Shown: positions 23,113-33,947, numbered from the stretch's first letter. The stretch is 64,000 nucleotides of DNA from Pseudopyrenochaeta lycopersici (GCA_003313425.1 NHZP01000042.1:124001-188000), one strand, 5' to 3'. Notes: a model not told the origin generated them from the sequence alone. A program made the numbers and translations.

Positions 23113-23417
23113 GGGCCTGTTCTCTTAACCGGAGGCTCCGGCTCCGGTTTGGCAGAAAAGTGGCAGAATCAAGCGCTCACGTGCCCAAACCGAAGGCTCC
23201 GGTTTCCAGCCAGAGAAAAACCCTCTGGTTTCAAACCGGAGCCTTGGCGGCTGAAAATAGTTAAAGCCTTACCCTTGATGGAAGGAATAGACGCTGGAAA
23301 CTGGACCTCCGGTTTGCTTCTGACCGCCTTCAAATAAGGTAAGCGTATGTCTACGGAGCAGGCTCTAGGCCTAATGAAGCCTCAAACCGGTGCCTCCGGC
23401 GCGAAGAGAACAGGCCC
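23113..23417. mobile_element. PIF/Harbinger-type MITE, 305 bp, TTA duplication
   Basis: The termini are GGGCCTGTTCTCTT on the left and its reverse complement on the right, flanked by TTA at 23110-23112 and 23418-23420. A TTA duplication and GGGCCTGTT-type ends are the usual PIF/Harbinger signature. The interior has repeated blocks of the ACCGGAGGCTCCGG kind in both orientations and no coding frame. Non-autonomous. Confidence 0.82.
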
Positions 23418-23420
23418 TTA

Positions 23421-24420
23421 AACTATGACTGAGAAGCATCCCTTGTACGGTAGCAGATCACGTGCTCAGGCCAGCTGTAAGTAGCTCGCGAGATGACGAG
23501 CTAGCGCTGGATGGGCGCGTGCGACGCGGGGGTTGATCGCTAAATCGCTCGCGCGTCATCACAGGTCCGGCAGGCCTGTGTTCTTAACTTGGCGTGAAGC
23601 GATTGGTGCTCATGTGCGGCTAGTCATAAACGGGCAACGTTATGTCAGCTTTTCACAAGAATTGCTCTCATTGGAGGGGTTTAAACGACAGTACTGGTCC
23701 ACGTCGCGATCGCGCATAAATCAGCGCCCAGAGCAGCCCTCACGACTAATCATAGCGCCTAAGTCTTTCTATTGGATCCCTAGACGTATACGAAAGCTGC
23801 GCATGGGTCGCGATAGATGTAAATGATGGCGGTGGCTCTGTGTTAGGGGAGATTCGCTATTGCTATAAAGAAGGTCTCCTCGCAGATTGGAAGGGCAAGC
23901 GACTATGCGACTGTAATTTTTGTATTAATGCACGTGAATGCGTTCAGGGGTTATCTGAGTATGTAGGTTAAGAGGAATTTCAGATTATTAACGCGTGTAC
24001 GGATTTTTGTATTGCTGCAAAATCTAAGTACCTACAATTTTGTCCGTTACGGCGGTTGTTCCGTTACATTAGTTTTCGTGACCTCAAGTGTCTCCGACCG
24101 ACTATCACTTACTAGCTCTCTGACAGAGAAGTGCCGAGGACGAAGCAGATGCCCTGATTAACATTCGCTTCAAGGTTCTTGTAGTATCCCCCACGTTCGA
24201 TCATTGTTGCCAATTTTCGCTTCGTTTCGAGTTCGTCGTGATGACGGCCGCTTGCCTGGCACATCCTTACGGAAGACCATGTGAAAAAGAAAGTGGCCCG
24301 CCGCAGGAGACAGAGATGAACATGGAAATGGAGACGATCGACTTCTTGAGGCTGGCTCACAAAGCACGGAGTCCAGCTGCGATAAAAGTGCCACGCGGAC
24401 GGGCAGTATCCTCTACTTCG
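23421..24420. other. intergenic, no supported gene
   Basis: A 97-codon frame at 23533-23826 has no recognised domain. The 200 bases before 24420 may hold decayed N-terminal HET coding sequence, but no consistent frame could be read. Confidence 0.4.
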
Positions 24421-24425
24421 AATAG

Positions 24426-25433
24426 AGGCCGGACGAGACAATCTGGATTGATTCAATTTGCATCAACCAAAGCGACAAGCTCGAAAAGTCACAGCAAGTT
24501 GGCATGATGTGCGACATTTATCGGAGTGCTCGGAGAACGATCGTCTGGCTTGACCCGATGGAAGACCCGATGGAAGGCGCTGACGCGGCATTTTCACTGG
24601 TAGAGAGTATTGCATCCGGAGTCTCTAAATGGATTTCAGAGCCCGATGATCATCACTTAGCTTGGAAACGATACCTGTATGGGCAGATAATGCAATACGA
24701 CTTCCGACAAAGAGCGCTGGCCCGCCTCTTCCATCAACAATATTTCCTCAGAACTTGGATCCTCCAAGAGATTGTATTCTCCAAGGTTGTCCATATTCGG
24801 TGCTCCGGATCCGGGCTCAGCTGGGACAAGCTTGCAACGGCGATTCTCACTATTCATCATCAAAATTACCAGGGGCTGTTGATGTCCTCTGACATGATAC
24901 GCGGCGTTCAAGCGGGCGTGTTGATTGAAATCGGTTGGCTGTGCAACGCAAGGAAGATGTTCAACACACCTGGCAACTTCAACCCATTCCAGCTAAGCGA
25001 TATTCTTTCTCAGTTCTCGTTTCTCCTGGTAACAGATCCAAGGGACACGATATTCGGCATCCTGAATCTGACAACGGCGAAAGGCGAGCCGGAACTTGTC
25101 CCAGATTACGCTGAGGATGTCGATGCAGTGGAAGTTTTCAAAAGAACGGGATCATACTTGCTACGAATAAGGGAGCTCGACGAGGTACTCTACGCTGCGG
25201 GCATTGGATATCCACGACGAACCGCCAATTTACCTAGTTGGTTGCCAGATTGGACATCACAGCCAACAACGAAACGTCTCCGGTTCACAAAGAGCCTAGA
25301 AGTCTATCACACATCCGGAAAGAAATCTGCTTCAATTATTCGCCTCGACCCGGATACTATTTCTGTTTCAGGAGTCACTAGTGTGGTCGATGCGAATACA
25401 GTAGCGCATATCAAAACTGACCACGGCAAATAG
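24426..25433 (+). pseudogene. HET-domain protein, 5' and 3' incomplete
   Basis: The frame is open from just after a TAG at 24423. It reads ETIWIDSICINQSDKLEKSQQVGMMCDIYRSARRTIVWL, the core of the HET (heterokaryon incompatibility) domain, then the typical YFLRTWILQEI and DPRDTIFGILNL segments. The usual N-terminal YEALSYVWG block is not found upstream in frame. AATAG at 24421-24425 could be an intron acceptor, in which case an upstream exon has decayed. The product ends after about 335 residues, whereas family members are usually 500-700. HET proteins trigger cell death after fusion of unlike hyphae. Confidence 0.75.
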
Positions 25434-25544
25434 CACTCCACAGAAGCACTGGAAGTAAAAGTTCTTGTACTAATGTGCTGCATAAGATACCTCTAACTGA
25501 GAACGCGATGAAGTAGGCGCCCTTGTCGAAACTCCACACATGCC

Positions 25545-26609
25545 TCACTCATCCTCCCAATTAGAATAGTCTCCTTCAGAAGAAACACAACATATCCCAC
25601 AGAAACTAACGCTTTCCCCTTCTCGGCTAGTAGCTATAATAGATGCGACTAGCGAGGATGCAGTTGGGCGTAATTGCTGTTCTGTAGAGAGCATTTGTCG
25701 AGTCCAGCCAAAGGCTCGATCGTCAAACGAGTTCCCGATTCCTTCTAGTTCTGCAACAAAATCTGGAAAGACATCAAGATTTGTGCGAATAAACGCCTGC
25801 CGTGATCCGCGCTGCATGAGAAATTCGTCCATGTCCTGAACAGTCTTGCCTTTAAGAACCACAATCATCTCCATGAAGACAACGCCTAGGCTCCAGATGT
25901 CAGACATTGTGTTTCGAGGCTCAAACCGCGCAACCTCAGGCGCGCAATATCTAGGAGTCATCCCGTTCACCATGCTCATCGTGGTGCTGCCGTTTGCATC
26001 TGTGAAGTCGAGAGATAAGCCAAAGTCAGCAAAAAAGACTCTTCCACAGTTGACGAGAATGTTGCCTGGCTTGATATCTTTATGGCGAACGTTCTGCTCA
26101 TGTAGAAATTCAAGTGCCGTGGCTAGGCAACCAAAGAAGGTTCGCAGCTCCGGAATATTAGAATTGTTAGTACGCGTTAAATAAGCGCCTAGGTCCATCT
26201 CAGCAACTGGAGACATTATTAGACTAATGTACTTCGGATCCGTGTAGCTACCAACAAATTCCACGATGTGGTGATGCTTCAGGCGCTTCAGAATTTCGAT
26301 CTCAGCGATGAACTGCTTTATATCTTCCTTTTGTCGACCCCCAAAGGCTAAACTCCGAGGTACCTGCTTCTTCGCGTACTCTTTGAAGCTGATCAAGCTC
26401 AGCACTCTATCGACCTGTCCAAATCCACCCCTACCCAAGATTCCTTTCGTCTCAAATGGAGGTGACTCGCCTTGCTTGTAATAGCAATGCTGCCCTTTTT
26501 CGCCTTTTTCTAGGTCCAGCGACTTCGTCAACACCAGTGTATTAAACGGATGGCGCCGATTTGGATGATCCATCCAAATATGGCTTTGGATGGCTGAATC
26601 CAGATGCAT
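25545..26609 (-). CDS. Ser/Thr kinase domain segment, with an ATG inside the hAT-1 end
   Basis: A 354-codon ATG-to-stop frame. The first 27 or so residues come from the hAT-1 terminus (element boundary 26535); host sequence resumes at LVLTKSLDLEKGEKGQ. Kinase landmarks by residue: GRGGFG 59-64, lysine about 80, alpha-C glutamate about 103, HKD 176-178 with D178 as catalytic base, DFG 195-197, then an APE motif near 222. HKD replaces the usual HRD but keeps the base. All catalytic residues are present, so a free kinase could be made if a promoter in the transposon end is used. That is not demonstrated. Confidence 0.8.
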   Translation of the reverse strand: MHLDSAIQSHIWMDHPNRRHPFNTLVLTKSLDLEKGEKGQHCYYKQGESPPFETKGILGRGGFGQVDRVLSLISFKEYAKKQVPRSLAFGGRQKEDIKQFIAEIEILKRLKHHHIVEFVGSYTDPKYISLIMSPVAEMDLGAYLTRTNNSNIPELRTFFGCLATALEFLHEQNVRHKDIKPGNILVNCGRVFFADFGLSLDFTDANGSTTMSMVNGMTPRYCAPEVARFEPRNTMSDIWSLGVVFMEMIVVLKGKTVQDMDEFLMQRGSRQAFIRTNLDVFPDFVAELEGIGNSFDDRAFGWTRQMLSTEQQLRPTASSLVASIIATSREGESVSFCGICCVSSEGDYSNWEDE

Positions 26610-29373
26610 AATGGATTTGGCGATCCATCCATATGCGGTAGTGTGGCTTCAGCCATCGCCTCCTATTTCCTTAGTTAGCCAGCCCCTGATAACGATGAAG
26701 CTTCGAACGCACTGTTTCTCCCACCTATATCCAAAGCTTCATGATGTCTTCTTTTAAACCCAACTTTCAACGTTCTTTTGACTTCAGTAAGATAAACTTT
26801 GAGCCTCAAGAATCCCGTTAGTATCCAGATATGAAGGCAGCACGTGCCGGATATCGCGCCAAATATCCATCATTAACATCATCGCCGGAACCGTCGTCAC
26901 CATCAGATATCGGCGGCGCCTCCGTAATTGTCTCAGATGTAGCTTCGACGTTATCGGAGGTGTCAACTCTTACTACCGTTCCAACTTTCGACACAGATCT
27001 GAGTAAGAAAGTACAACTTGGCGAGCCGAATCAGTTCGAGCAATCAAAGTTCGACTATCGTGAAGTCGAGTGGGATAGACTGCCTGGCCACACTATACCG
27101 CTTCAGCGATTGACGGGCGGCCTGCGTTCGTGGATATGGCAATTTGGCGTGCCAACTGAAGAGACGGAGACCGGATCACGCTGGTGGCTTTGCATGAAAT
27201 GTCACAAGGTAGATCCGGTGTTTCGAGCCCAGCACAATTACCATTACATGGTCGACAAAGGAAGCAGTAATGCATCTGATCATCTTCACCAAGTCCACAG
27301 GCTTGGGTGGAACAAGAAGACAAAGTCGGTCGAGCAATATGCAGGCAAAGGCTTACTACCACTAGTAAGTCTTGATGCATATAGATCGGCGGAGCAGGCT
27401 ACCCTGAATGAGTTAGCAATCGCCTTCGACGAGGTGCATTTTCGGAAGCTACTCGCACGTTGGATTGTGTACGACAATGTCTCCTTCCGACAGGTGGATA
27501 GTGAGGTCTTTCGCGACTTTATTACCTATCTCTCACCGCGCGCGGGTGTTGCCTTGCCTTGCGGTCGAACTGTGCGTAACTGGATTATGCAGGGGTACCA
27601 AATTCACAAGGCTACTGTGAAAAACGCCTTGCACAATGCTATCAGCAAGATCCACATCGCCTTCGACTTATGGACCTCTGGTAATTGTCTCTCGCTGAAC
27701 GGAGTCACGGCTCACTTTCTGGATGCCAACTCCAAGACGCAGTCGATTCTTCTATCGTCGCCGGAGCAGAGTGAGTCCCATTACGGTGTCGACATCGCAG
27801 ACCAAGTTATCACGGTCATCGAGGACTTTAACATTGCAAGCAAGCTAGGATTCTTTGTGTTAGATAATGCCTTAAACAATGACACGGCGATGGAAGCAAT
27901 CGGAGCAAGATTCGGCTTCAAACCCAAGGAGCGACGTCTTCGTTGTGCTGGCCATATTATCAACCTGATTGCGCGCCACCTTTTATTCGGATTTGACAAG
28001 AAACTTTTCGAATTCGAAGATGCGATTCCAGGAAACATGCGGGATGAATTGAAGCGCTGGAGGAGGACGGGACCGGTCGGCAAAGCTCATAACTTGATTG
28101 TCTGGACTTATTCAAGTCCATCGCGAAGGAATCGCTGGCATAATAAACAACGAGAATATTTTGAGCAGATAGTCGACAAAGACGAGTGGCATACAATAAA
28201 GATTCGCGAACTTCATAGGAGTAATGATACTCGCTGGAACAGTGTCTACGACGAGATTAAGACGCTGCTTCCTCTGCGCGCGCCGTTCGACGACTTCATC
28301 CAAAGTGAGCGCGAGGCTGCTTTAAAGAAGAAGACCAAGAAACATGACAACGATCCCGATGCGGCTCGCAATGCAATCATACAGGATACACTGTCCGAGG
28401 AAGACTGGGCTATTCTTGCTCAGTATGCGAAGCTCCTCGAGCCATGCTGGGAGGCTACCATGGACCTTCAAGGCCGCCCGGGCGATGGGAAGACTTGTGG
28501 ACTCTTTAATGTCATGCCAGACCTCGAGTGTATCGTCGAGCACCTTACCGAAGTGTACAACAATTACAAGGACGCGCCGGCAGCGGCTACCGAAGGTCAA
28601 TGGCATTTTAGGACCCAGATCAAACTTGCGCTCGACAAGGCAGAAGAATATTACGCCAAACTTGACGACTCTCCCGCATATCTTGCGGCAACAGTACTTC
28701 ATCCGAGTTACACTTGGCGCTTCATTGAGCAGAGATGGGCTCGCAAGAAGTCTTGGGTTTTATCAGGCAAGAAGTCCGTCAAGTCGTTGTATGGGCTTCA
28801 ATATAGGAAGCAAGTTGTATCGGAAGCTATCTCACCGCAGAAGCAACGTGAGCCGAACAAAGTCGTTGCTCATCGTCGGCAACATCTTGACAAGGTTCAC
28901 TCGGATGCCCGCAAAGCTACTCCTCAGGATGAGTTCGAGCGGTTCTGCGATCAAGCAATTATTGATGTTAACGACTGCCCAATTCAATGGTGGCGTACGA
29001 TCGGCTTAAAGGAATATCCTCATCTTGCGCAGATGGCGTTTGACATGCTATCTATCCCAGCAATGAGCGATGAACCTGAACGAGTCTTCAGCCATATGGG
29101 ACTCATGGTAACGAAACGTCGTAATCATCTTGAGCAAGATATAATCCAAGCCGCGCAATGTCTCTACTCCTGGGATCGTGCCAGCATTATTGACATGATG
29201 GCGAGCGATCCAGCAATGTAACTAGTCGCAATCACGCTCTTCAGAGATCAAATATAGTTCGGTGGCTTCAGCCTCAAAGACCAATTTGGCTTAGATCCAG
29301 CGATTATCCAAAAGCCATCCAAGCCACCTAATGGATTTGGATCGGCTGGCCGATCCATCCATTTAACACACTG
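26535..29373 (+). mobile_element. hAT-1, complete, 2839 bp, 8-bp target duplication
   Basis: Terminal inverted repeats are CAGTGTATTAAACGGATGG on the left and CAGTGTGTTAAATGGATGG read inward from the right, 17 of 19 identical. The flanks are GTCAACAC at 26527-26534 and again at 29374-29381, the 8-bp duplication expected of hAT transposition. The subterminal 100 bases at each end are rich in GGATGG/CCATCC. It is inserted in the linker just before the kinase domain of the split gene and transcribed opposite to it. Confidence 0.97.
26831..29221 (+). CDS. hAT transposase of hAT-1, 796 aa
   Basis: An uninterrupted ATG-initiated frame. Near residues 115-160 there is a BED-type zinc finger (CMKCHKVDPVF ... 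ASDHLHQVH). The catalytic core has FDLWTSG, VLDNALNNDTAM and the RRLRCAGHIINLIARHLLFG block. The C-terminal hAT dimerisation region reads YPHLAQMAFDMLSIPAMSDEPERVFS, carrying the E of the DDE set. The length is normal for an autonomous hAT enzyme. No stop or shift is seen, so with intact ends the element could be active. It acts in the nucleus by cut-and-paste transposition. Confidence 0.95.
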   Translation: MKAARAGYRAKYPSLTSSPEPSSPSDIGGASVIVSDVASTLSEVSTLTTVPTFDTDLSKKVQLGEPNQFEQSKFDYREVEWDRLPGHTIPLQRLTGGLRSWIWQFGVPTEETETGSRWWLCMKCHKVDPVFRAQHNYHYMVDKGSSNASDHLHQVHRLGWNKKTKSVEQYAGKGLLPLVSLDAYRSAEQATLNELAIAFDEVHFRKLLARWIVYDNVSFRQVDSEVFRDFITYLSPRAGVALPCGRTVRNWIMQGYQIHKATVKNALHNAISKIHIAFDLWTSGNCLSLNGVTAHFLDANSKTQSILLSSPEQSESHYGVDIADQVITVIEDFNIASKLGFFVLDNALNNDTAMEAIGARFGFKPKERRLRCAGHIINLIARHLLFGFDKKLFEFEDAIPGNMRDELKRWRRTGPVGKAHNLIVWTYSSPSRRNRWHNKQREYFEQIVDKDEWHTIKIRELHRSNDTRWNSVYDEIKTLLPLRAPFDDFIQSEREAALKKKTKKHDNDPDAARNAIIQDTLSEEDWAILAQYAKLLEPCWEATMDLQGRPGDGKTCGLFNVMPDLECIVEHLTEVYNNYKDAPAAATEGQWHFRTQIKLALDKAEEYYAKLDDSPAYLAATVLHPSYTWRFIEQRWARKKSWVLSGKKSVKSLYGLQYRKQVVSEAISPQKQREPNKVVAHRRQHLDKVHSDARKATPQDEFERFCDQAIIDVNDCPIQWWRTIGLKEYPHLAQMAFDMLSIPAMSDEPERVFSHMGLMVTKRRNHLEQDIIQAAQCLYSWDRASIIDMMASDPAM

Positions 29374-29960
29374 GTCAACACTAGGCACTGAGCTCTGACA
29401 AATGATGCTTTAATACTTGGAAGTAAAAAACCTGGAAGACTGCGTTCAGTAACAGGAAACCAGTAATCAGAAAAGCCGACATTGATGAGATTATCAAGGA
29501 GGTCAAGATGGAAAATAGTCCGAAGGATGACATATGTCCGTGGCACCTTACTCCACTGCGGTTGGGAGTGCTTCAGTAGTGATGATATTTCGTTGATCTC
29601 CGAGTCAGTATATGGCTCACGGCTGTTCTGCCTCTCTGAAAAAAAGCTATTCAGCCGACTAGCTAAGACCTGCTGGGTGGTATTGTTGGTCGGTAAGAAC
29701 GAAGAAGAATTTAGCTGCAGTTCTTGTAGCAAGTGTACGGTTGCAGGTGTGTCTTTGTGGGCTTTCTTTTGATCGTAGAGTGTGCGTCCTAGCAAGTGCT
29801 TGCTGTCAAGGGTGTCTTCATGGTCTCTACCAAGTGTCTTCTCTCGCCCCTTTACTACTTGTCGGAGCAGTCCCTTAGCCTTACTATACTTTTTCTGATT
29901 GCAAAGTATAAGTCCGAGCCATTGCTTACTATCAAGTGTATCTTTATGAGCTCTGCCAAG
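29374..29960 (-). pseudogene. TPR-kinase gene, third segment (last TPRs and linker)
   Basis: It begins after hAT-2 with RAHKDTLDSKQWLG, completing TPR 13, carries TPR 14 and a partial fifteenth unit, then the non-repetitive linker (SLLKHSQPQWSKVPRTYVILR, FSDYWFPVT). It ends at QCLVLT where hAT-1 is inserted. The open frame runs on into hAT-1 and stops at 29328. Includes both target-duplication copies adjoining the two elements. Confidence 0.85.
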
Positions 29961-32900
29961 CAGACATGTCGACAATCAAGCTTCTATCAAGCACTTGATT
30001 GTTTGGCTTGATTACATAAGCATTCCAACAAGTCAAGCCTTCCCATAGTAATTTGTTAGCCAAATCAAGCCTTGAGGGAAGGCTTGATTGATAGGCTTGG
30101 CTGGCTTGATGTCTAGGTAGCAATTTTTGATGAAGTTGCTGACTTTGCTGTATGCGCTATATCGCGATAATTTCTTAGGGTTGTCGTTAGCTTAGTAAGC
30201 ATGGCACCTTACCTAGCTATCCACTATCTCAACTTTGACGCGTTATTATATATTTTTGAGCAGCTCTACCTGCTCAATTTTAGTGTTGTTACTTGATCTC
30301 TTCGTTAATATGGCACTACCTAGCCTAAAACACGCCCGCAATAGTACTACTCGCAGCAGTACTATTGTTCCTAACAAGCGCGTCAAAGTCGCTGCTCGAG
30401 GCACTTCTACGCGACCTGCTAAGGTTGATAATAGCCAGCAGCTATCACAACGTCTATCACCGCGTAAAGCCCTAGGTACCGCATCCCAGCCGTCCGAGGC
30501 GCCCACGTTCGAGTCGCAGTTGCGCGAATCCCAGCTTGAAGGCGCGATTGCACCGCCCACTGAGGGCAGCAAAGCTGTTACAGTGGCTACAGCAGAGGAC
30601 AGCAACAGTGGTGGTAAGGAATTTGATGAGCACCTTACAGACGACTATAACGGTATTGATTGGACGCGTTTACCTAAATATATGAAGCCGTTAGCTACGC
30701 AGAGAGGAAAGAAGAGCTGGGTATACCAACATGGCTATCGCGTCGCGCTGCATAAGGACCCATCTAGGATCTTCTTCATCTGCCGCTTTTGCCATCAACG
30801 CAAGATTATAGACGCTGGTGGCCCTGGTGTTTATGAGACAACGCAATCAACGTCAACCTCAGCGCGCCACCTCGAACAGCAGAAGCGCGGCCATAACCAT
30901 CAGGCGCCTGGCAAGGCAATATACGAAACGAAGAGTTGGCTACGGAGCGTCCTCAAGGATGGCAGGGTTAAGGTGTCCCAAGACGTCGCTAACGAGCTTG
31001 CTGGCTTCGATATTCAGAAGTTTCGACTCGCCGCTGTCAGCTGGTTGGTAGAGAATAACCATCCGCTCAAGGAGTTTGAAACACCTGCTTTTCGCCAGTT
31101 GGTCGCAGCAGCAAACCCACAAGCAGAAGCGGCTTTATGGTCTGCCCATAGTAGCGTTTCTCTATACGTTATGCGGCTCTACGACTATATGTTGCCTCGG
31201 GTTGTCGCTGAGCTGTCGCAATCACTTAGCAAAATCCATATTAGCTTTGACGGCTGGACGACTAAAGGCGGCAAGCGTGGCTTCTTGGGAGTGGTTGCTC
31301 ACTACGTCGATTGCTCTGGCGACGTTAAGGACTTGCCTATCGCGCTGCCGCAGCTAATAGGCACTCATAGTGGTGAGAGGATGACTGAAGTTGTTAGTAA
31401 AATACTGCAGCAGTTTGGTATTAGCCCGCTTACTGTTGGCTATTTTGTACTCGACAACGCCAGAAATAACGACACCGCCGTTCTCAACCTCGCGCAGCAG
31501 ATGGGCTTTATCGCACCCCATCGCCGCCTCCGCTGCGGCCCTCATACACTCAATCATATCGGCCAGACACTGCTCCAGGGCAACAACGATGACGCTTTTG
31601 ATAACGACGTTAGCCAGCTCGCAGACGAGAGCAACTTCATGCGCAATTGGAGACAAGATGGCCCACTTAGTGTACTGCTAAGCGTTATCAACCACATTAG
31701 AACCCCACAACAGTACACGCTTTTTGCTGACTTTCAGCGTCTCGCCCACCGTGAGCTACCAGTCAACGCTCCCGCTGAGGACCGCAAAATACTTGAACCA
31801 GTCAAGCCAGTTGTTACGCGCTGGAACTCGTACCACTCCGCTTTTGAACGTGCTGTCAAACTGCAGTCGGCTGTTAACGCATACGCCAACCATCATATAC
31901 GACGCGTGCGAGACGAAGACACGTACGCGATAAGCAGAGGCAACAAACTGCCCGACGTGCAGCCGTGGATGCGATCTGACGGACTAACAGCTGCTGATTG
32001 GGCAGTAGTTACCGAATATATAGATGTGCTGAAGCCGCTGAAGTCAGCAACAAAGCGTCTTGAAGGTCGCGGCAGAAGCGGTCGCTATGGCTCTATAGCT
32101 GACATTATCCCAGTATTTGAATATATATTAACTTACTACGAGCAGCGTGTCAAGTCTTACGAGGCAGTTGACTATAACGCGCATGACGAGGCCCCTGAAG
32201 ATCATCTAGCAATCAACCTTAGAGCCGCCTGGGCAAAAGCCAGCGAGTACTACTCTAAGCTCGACCTCTCTCCAGCGTACTACGCGGCCACGATACTCCA
32301 TCCATACTATAAGCCATACTGCGACACCTCATGGAGTGACAAGCCAGAGTGGCTGAAGGCAAACAACCGCGCGTTCCACGCGCTATGGGCTGATTACAAC
32401 ATCCTGCCGCACTCAGCAAAGCGGCCAAAGGTCATCTCTAGCGACATGGACGACGCTATCGATAGCCTCATCGACCCCAGCACCAGTGTCACTAATAACG
32501 TGGGCGAACTAGATGAGTTCGAGAGGTGGAAGAAATGCGAGCCAAGGGTGGAGAAGGACCATGATCACGCCAAGTTCCCAATAAAATACTGGTTAGGGCT
32601 GCGCAGTCGCTACCCTAACCTTAGCAAGCTAGCGATTGACGTCCTCTCTATACCAGCTTCAAGTTGTGAGTGCGAGCGTATGTTCAGTGAACTTGGCGAC
32701 CTTCTTGAACCCCGAAGGCGATCAATCAAACCTCAGTTACTAGCTGCTATACAGTGCGTTAGACGGTGGCGCAAAGCTGGCTTAGATCAGGGTAACAGTG
32801 CTACTAGGGCAACAATAGCTGATGCTGAGATAGAGGCCATGTACGGCTTATGTGATTGGGATCAAGACAGCGAGTAATTTATATGGGCAAGCAATCTACA

Positions 32901-33053
32901 ATACACCAAACTATCAAGCCACTATCAAGCTACCAAGCCAAGCTGCCCTCTATTTACTCTATCAAGCTGAACAAGTCAAGTTTGCAACACAAGAACAAGC
33001 CTCAAGCCAAGTTTGAAGCCGAGGCTTGATCGGCTTGATTGTCGACATGTCTG
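29961..33053 (+). mobile_element. hAT-2, complete, 3093 bp, 8-bp target duplication
   Basis: The ends are perfect inverted repeats of 21 bases beginning CAGACATGTCGACAATCAAG. The flanks are CTGCCAAG at 29953-29960 and 33054-33061. Both subterminal regions hold about ten copies of TCAAGC/GCTTGA in either orientation. Inserted in the thirteenth TPR of the split gene, in the opposite orientation. It differs in family from hAT-1: no similarity of ends, and low protein identity. Confidence 0.97.
30310..32877 (+). CDS. hAT transposase of hAT-2, 855 aa
   Basis: The first ATG is at 30310; the frame extends further upstream only from a TTG. The Ser/Arg-rich N-terminus (TTRSSTIVPNKRVKVAARG) looks like a nuclear signal. 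A BED-like finger follows (CRFCHQRKIID ... ARHLEQQKRGH). The core motifs are FDGWTTKGGKRGFLGV, VLDNARNNDTAV and RRLRCGPHTLNHIGQ. The C-terminal dimerisation block reads YPNLSKLAIDVLSIPASSCECERMFSE. No interruption is seen. Likely a functional enzyme for its own ends. Confidence 0.95.
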   Translation: MALPSLKHARNSTTRSSTIVPNKRVKVAARGTSTRPAKVDNSQQLSQRLSPRKALGTASQPSEAPTFESQLRESQLEGAIAPPTEGSKAVTVATAEDSNSGGKEFDEHLTDDYNGIDWTRLPKYMKPLATQRGKKSWVYQHGYRVALHKDPSRIFFICRFCHQRKIIDAGGPGVYETTQSTSTSARHLEQQKRGHNHQAPGKAIYETKSWLRSVLKDGRVKVSQDVANELAGFDIQKFRLAAVSWLVENNHPLKEFETPAFRQLVAAANPQAEAALWSAHSSVSLYVMRLYDYMLPRVVAELSQSLSKIHISFDGWTTKGGKRGFLGVVAHYVDCSGDVKDLPIALPQLIGTHSGERMTEVVSKILQQFGISPLTVGYFVLDNARNNDTAVLNLAQQMGFIAPHRRLRCGPHTLNHIGQTLLQGNNDDAFDNDVSQLADESNFMRNWRQDGPLSVLLSVINHIRTPQQYTLFADFQRLAHRELPVNAPAEDRKILEPVKPVVTRWNSYHSAFERAVKLQSAVNAYANHHIRRVRDEDTYAISRGNKLPDVQPWMRSDGLTAADWAVVTEYIDVLKPLKSATKRLEGRGRSGRYGSIADIIPVFEYILTYYEQRVKSYEAVDYNAHDEAPEDHLAINLRAAWAKASEYYSKLDLSPAYYAATILHPYYKPYCDTSWSDKPEWLKANNRAFHALWADYNILPHSAKRPKVISSDMDDAIDSLIDPSTSVTNNVGELDEFERWKKCEPRVEKDHDHAKFPIKYWLGLRSRYPNLSKLAIDVLSIPASSCECERMFSELGDLLEPRRRSIKPQLLAAIQCVRRWRKAGLDQGNSATRATIADAEIEAMYGLCDWDQDSE

Positions 33054-33786
33054 CTGCCAAGTGTCTTCTCTCGCCCCTCCATTGCTTGTTGCAACAGCTC
33101 CTCAGCCTCACTATACTTCTCTTGATCATAGAGTGTGCGTCCTAGCAAGTGCTTGCTATCAAGGGTATCTTCATGGTCTCTTCTAAGTGTCTTCTCTCGC
33201 CCCTCTACTACTTGTCGAAGTAGCCTCTCAGCCTTACTGTACTTCTCCTGGTCGTAGAGCGTAAGTCCTAGCCATTGCTTAGTGTCAAGTGTGTCTTCAT
33301 GGTCTCTTCTAAGTATCTTCTCTCGCCCCTTTACTACTTGTTGGAGCAGCTTCTCAGCCTCACTGTACATCTCCTGGTCGTAGAGCGTAAGTCCTAGCCA
33401 GTGCTTGGTGTCAAGGGTGTCTTCATGGTCTCTACCGAGTGTCTTCTCTCGCCCTTTTACTGCTTGTTGGAGCAGTCCCTTAGCCTCACCGTACTTCTTC
33501 TGATTGCAAAGTATAAGTCCGAGCCATTGCTTGCTATCAAGGGTGTCTTCATGATCTCTAGTAAGTGTCTTCTCTCGCCCCTCTACTGCTTGCCGGAGCA
33601 GCCTCTCGGCCTCACTGTTCTTCTCCTGATTGTAGAGTGTAAGTCCTAGCCATTGCTTGTTATCAAGGGTGTCTTTATGGTCTCTACCGAGTGTCTTCTC
33701 TTGCCCCTCTACTACTTGTCGGAGCGGCCCCTCGGCCTCACTATACTTCTCTTGATCATAGAGTGTGCGTCTTAGCAAGTGCTTGC
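33054..33786 (-). pseudogene. TPR-kinase gene, second segment (TPRs 8-13)
   Basis: Pure TPR coding: five full 42-residue units and most of a sixth, for example KQWLGLTLYNQEKNSEAERL then LRQAVEGREKTLTRDHEDTLDS. Bounded by hAT-2 on the left and the Copia 5' LTR on the right. The units are so alike that the DNA is a 126-bp tandem repeat. Confidence 0.88.
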
Positions 33787-33947
33787 TGTTGGGATTACAT
33801 AAACAGACAGACCCCTGCTAGCGCCATCTTTATATGTAGCACTCAACCGACTAGACGTGACACCGACCTCTGACAATAATGAAGACAATACCTATCATGT
33901 CGATAGTCTCCTCTCCTCATCGTGCCGAAGAGCCTGTAAATCCAACA
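33787..33947 (+). repeat. 5' LTR of the Copia element
   Basis: 161 bp with TGTTGG...CCAACA ends. It differs from the 3' LTR at a C/T and a T/G position about 120-130 bases in. It should hold the element promoter; TTTATATG near 33828 is a candidate TATA. Confidence 0.93.

Noticed and set aside
26535..33053. hAT-1 and hAT-2 as two copies of one family
   Set aside because: Different terminal repeats, different subterminal words and low protein similarity outside the shared hAT core.
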